Of a stretch of DNA of 64,000 bases, positions 62,807 to 64,000 are shown piece after piece. The stretch covers positions 310,001-374,000 of the forward strand of contig NZ_JAQGLB010000004.1 in NCBI RefSeq assembly GCF_027853965.1, in the 5' to 3' direction. A model generated the notes under the pieces. That model saw only the letters and a program-made list of their open reading frames with translations, searched no databases and was not told the DNA's origin. Origin of the DNA: Saccharopolyspora indica (lineage in GTDB: Bacteria > Actinomycetota > Actinomycetes > Mycobacteriales > Pseudonocardiaceae). Position numbers and translations under genes: made by a program. Numbering within the stretch: the first letter of the stretch is position 1; every line of letters begins with the position of its first letter.

Positions 62807-64000
62807 TCAGCGGTTGCGCCAGGAGCTGTCGAGGGCCGCTTCTTGGAGGTCGAGCTCGCGGAGGACCCTGCGGAGGACTTCGTCGTCGAGGTTGCCCGCG
62901 TCGCGCTCGTCGGCCATCGCCGAGCGCTGGACCTCCAGGAGGTCGCGGCGCAGGTCGGAGAAGCCCCGGCTGGTGGTGTCCTCCCGCTCGGCGGGAGTCC
63001 GGCCGACCTGCTCGGCCGCGGCCATGCCCTGGTGCTCCACCAGGGCCTTCATCCGGGTGATGATGCGGTCGAAGCGCTCCGGGTCGGTGCGCAGGTCCGC
63101 CGGGGTGAGGCCGTCCAGGTAGCGGAGGGCCGCGTTGGTCGCCGTCACCCGCGCTTCGGCCTCCTCGTGGTCGTCGCGGGCCGCCTCGGCCGGGTCGATG
63201 ACGTCGAGCTTGCGGATCAGCCAGGGCAGCGTGGTGCCCTGCACCAGGATGGTGGCGACCGTGATCACCGACGCGACGAACTGGATCAGGTCCCGCGCCG
63301 GGAACGGCTCGCCCGTGCTGGTGGTGAACGGGATCGCGCCGGCCGCGGCGAGGGTGACCACACCGCGCATCCCCGCCCACGAGATCACCGCCGTGCGCCG
63401 CCACCGGCCGCCGGGCCGCTTGCCGGGGCTCAGCAGGTGCGACAGGCCGGGCAGGTAGTTCGAGCTGAACATCCACAGGACCCGGAAGCCGACCGTCGCG
63501 GCGAAGATCGCCAGCGTCGCCAGCAGCAGCGAGCTGATGTCGCGCCCGGAGGCGATCAGCGCGTCGACCACCGTCTTCAGCTGGAGCCCGATGTAGGCGA
63601 ACACCAGGCTCTCCAGCAGCAGGTTGATCGAGGCCCAGACGGTGTGCTCCTGGAGGCGGCCCGCGGCGCGGGCGCGCGGCTGGTTGTGGCCGACGTAGAG
63701 CCCGGCGGTGACCACCGCGAGCACGCCGGAGCCGTACAGCTCCTCGGCCGTGAGGTAGGCGATGAACGGCACCAGCACGCCCAGCACCGTCGCGACCTGC
63801 ACGTCCGGGATGCGGGTGCGGGCGGCTTGCGCGAGCACGCCGAACACCAGCCCCAGCCCGACGCCGAACACCACGGCCAGCGCGAACACCAGCACGCCGT
63901 GCGCGAGGGTGGGCGTGGCCCCGACGACGGCGGCGATCGCCATCCGGTAGATCGTCAGCGCGGCGGCGTCGTTGATCAGGCTCTCGCCGCCGAGGATCGT
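62807..64000 (-). CDS. CPA1-family Na+/H+ antiporter, 5' end cut by window edge
   Basis: The visible 397 C-terminal residues begin TILGGESLINDAAALTIYR, which carries the conserved N-D of CPA1 exchangers (NhaP/NHE type). Helices continue through VLVPFIAYLTAEELYGSGVL, ESLVFAYIGLQLKT and AVISWAGMRGVVTLAAAGAI (arginine-bearing motif). The last ~120 residues are a soluble helical tail (ERFDRIITRMKALVEHQGMA) typical of actinobacterial members. It exchanges Na+ or K+ for H+ at the membrane. The N-terminal helices lie outside the window. Confidence 0.9.
   Translation of the reverse strand, partial: TILGGESLINDAAALTIYRMAIAAVVGATPTLAHGVLVFALAVVFGVGLGLVFGVLAQAARTRIPDVQVATVLGVLVPFIAYLTAEELYGSGVLAVVTAGLYVGHNQPRARAAGRLQEHTVWASINLLLESLVFAYIGLQLKTVVDALIASGRDISSLLLATLAIFAATVGFRVLWMFSSNYLPGLSHLLSPGKRPGGRWRRTAVISWAGMRGVVTLAAAGAIPFTTSTGEPFPARDLIQFVASVITVATILVQGTTLPWLIRKLDVIDPAEAARDDHEEAEARVTATNAALRYLDGLTPADLRTDPERFDRIITRMKALVEHQGMAAAEQVGRTPAEREDTTSRGFSDLRRDLLEVQRSAMADERDAGNLDDEVLRRVLRELDLQEAALDSSWRNR

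Overview
The window is high-GC actinobacterial DNA, most likely from Pseudonocardiales (a Saccharopolyspora- or Amycolatopsis-like genome). The evidence is frequent GTG/TTG starts, many leaderless genes, HAIR (HspR) and DasR-type operators, and a housekeeping gene set whose content follows the Mycobacterium tuberculosis Rv0321-Rv0385 segment (dcd, etfD, dnaK-grpE-dnaJ-hspR, purA, fba, pyrE, clpB, flavohaemoglobin). The species is inferred from content, not proven.

Layout. 1-4180 is a small accessory-looking stretch: a DoxX-type membrane gene, GtrA, an unknown gene, decayed second copies of DoxX and of the unknown gene lying either side of an FAD oxidase, and an orphan membrane/coiled-coil gene. 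It lies on the 3' side of a tRNA-Gly(CCC). 4337-8492 holds dcd, a sugar permease, a VanY-like peptidase and an epoxide hydrolase. 8594-17188 is the most unusual locus: a TIR-TM-WD40 receptor, an ECF sigma factor with a built-in zinc-finger/TM tail, and two tandem STAND NTPases with TPRs and a short N-terminal RHIM/BASS-like amyloid motif. The second STAND gene is frameshifted. 17240-27340 carries etfD, an SMR/TetR pair, small membrane proteins and the HspR-controlled chaperone operon. 27532-35526 carries flavohaemoglobin, a PPOX-like protein, MarR regulators, and a drug exporter fused to three carboxypeptidase-regulatory-like domains beside a YceI protein with the same kind of domain. 35597-43321 has an alanine/glycine symporter, clpB, and an MFS/quinone reductase operon opposite a TetR gene. 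43551-46632 is a GntR-ABC exporter operon. 46655-52450 has a trypsin-like protease, an SDR, pyrE, an RNA methylase, DUF899 and DedA. 52672-54737 is a DasR-type nagA/ROK kinase operon. 54825-64000 has an ECF sigma factor, fba, DUF3151, FUSC, a wHTH pair, a secreted HNH nuclease, purA and a truncated Na+/H+ antiporter.

Four dispersed repeat families run through the intergenic space. They are a 47-bp hairpin (five copies), a 44-50 bp hairpin (three copies), a variable palindrome built on ATTTC-N4-GAAAT (about ten copies), and a ~103-bp leader-like repeat (three copies) that either contains a small upstream ORF or adds an N-terminal tail to a MFS exporter, a TetR regulator and an RNA methyltransferase. 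The repeat families and the 8.6-17.2 kb TIR/STAND/sigma locus are the best candidates for undescribed biology.
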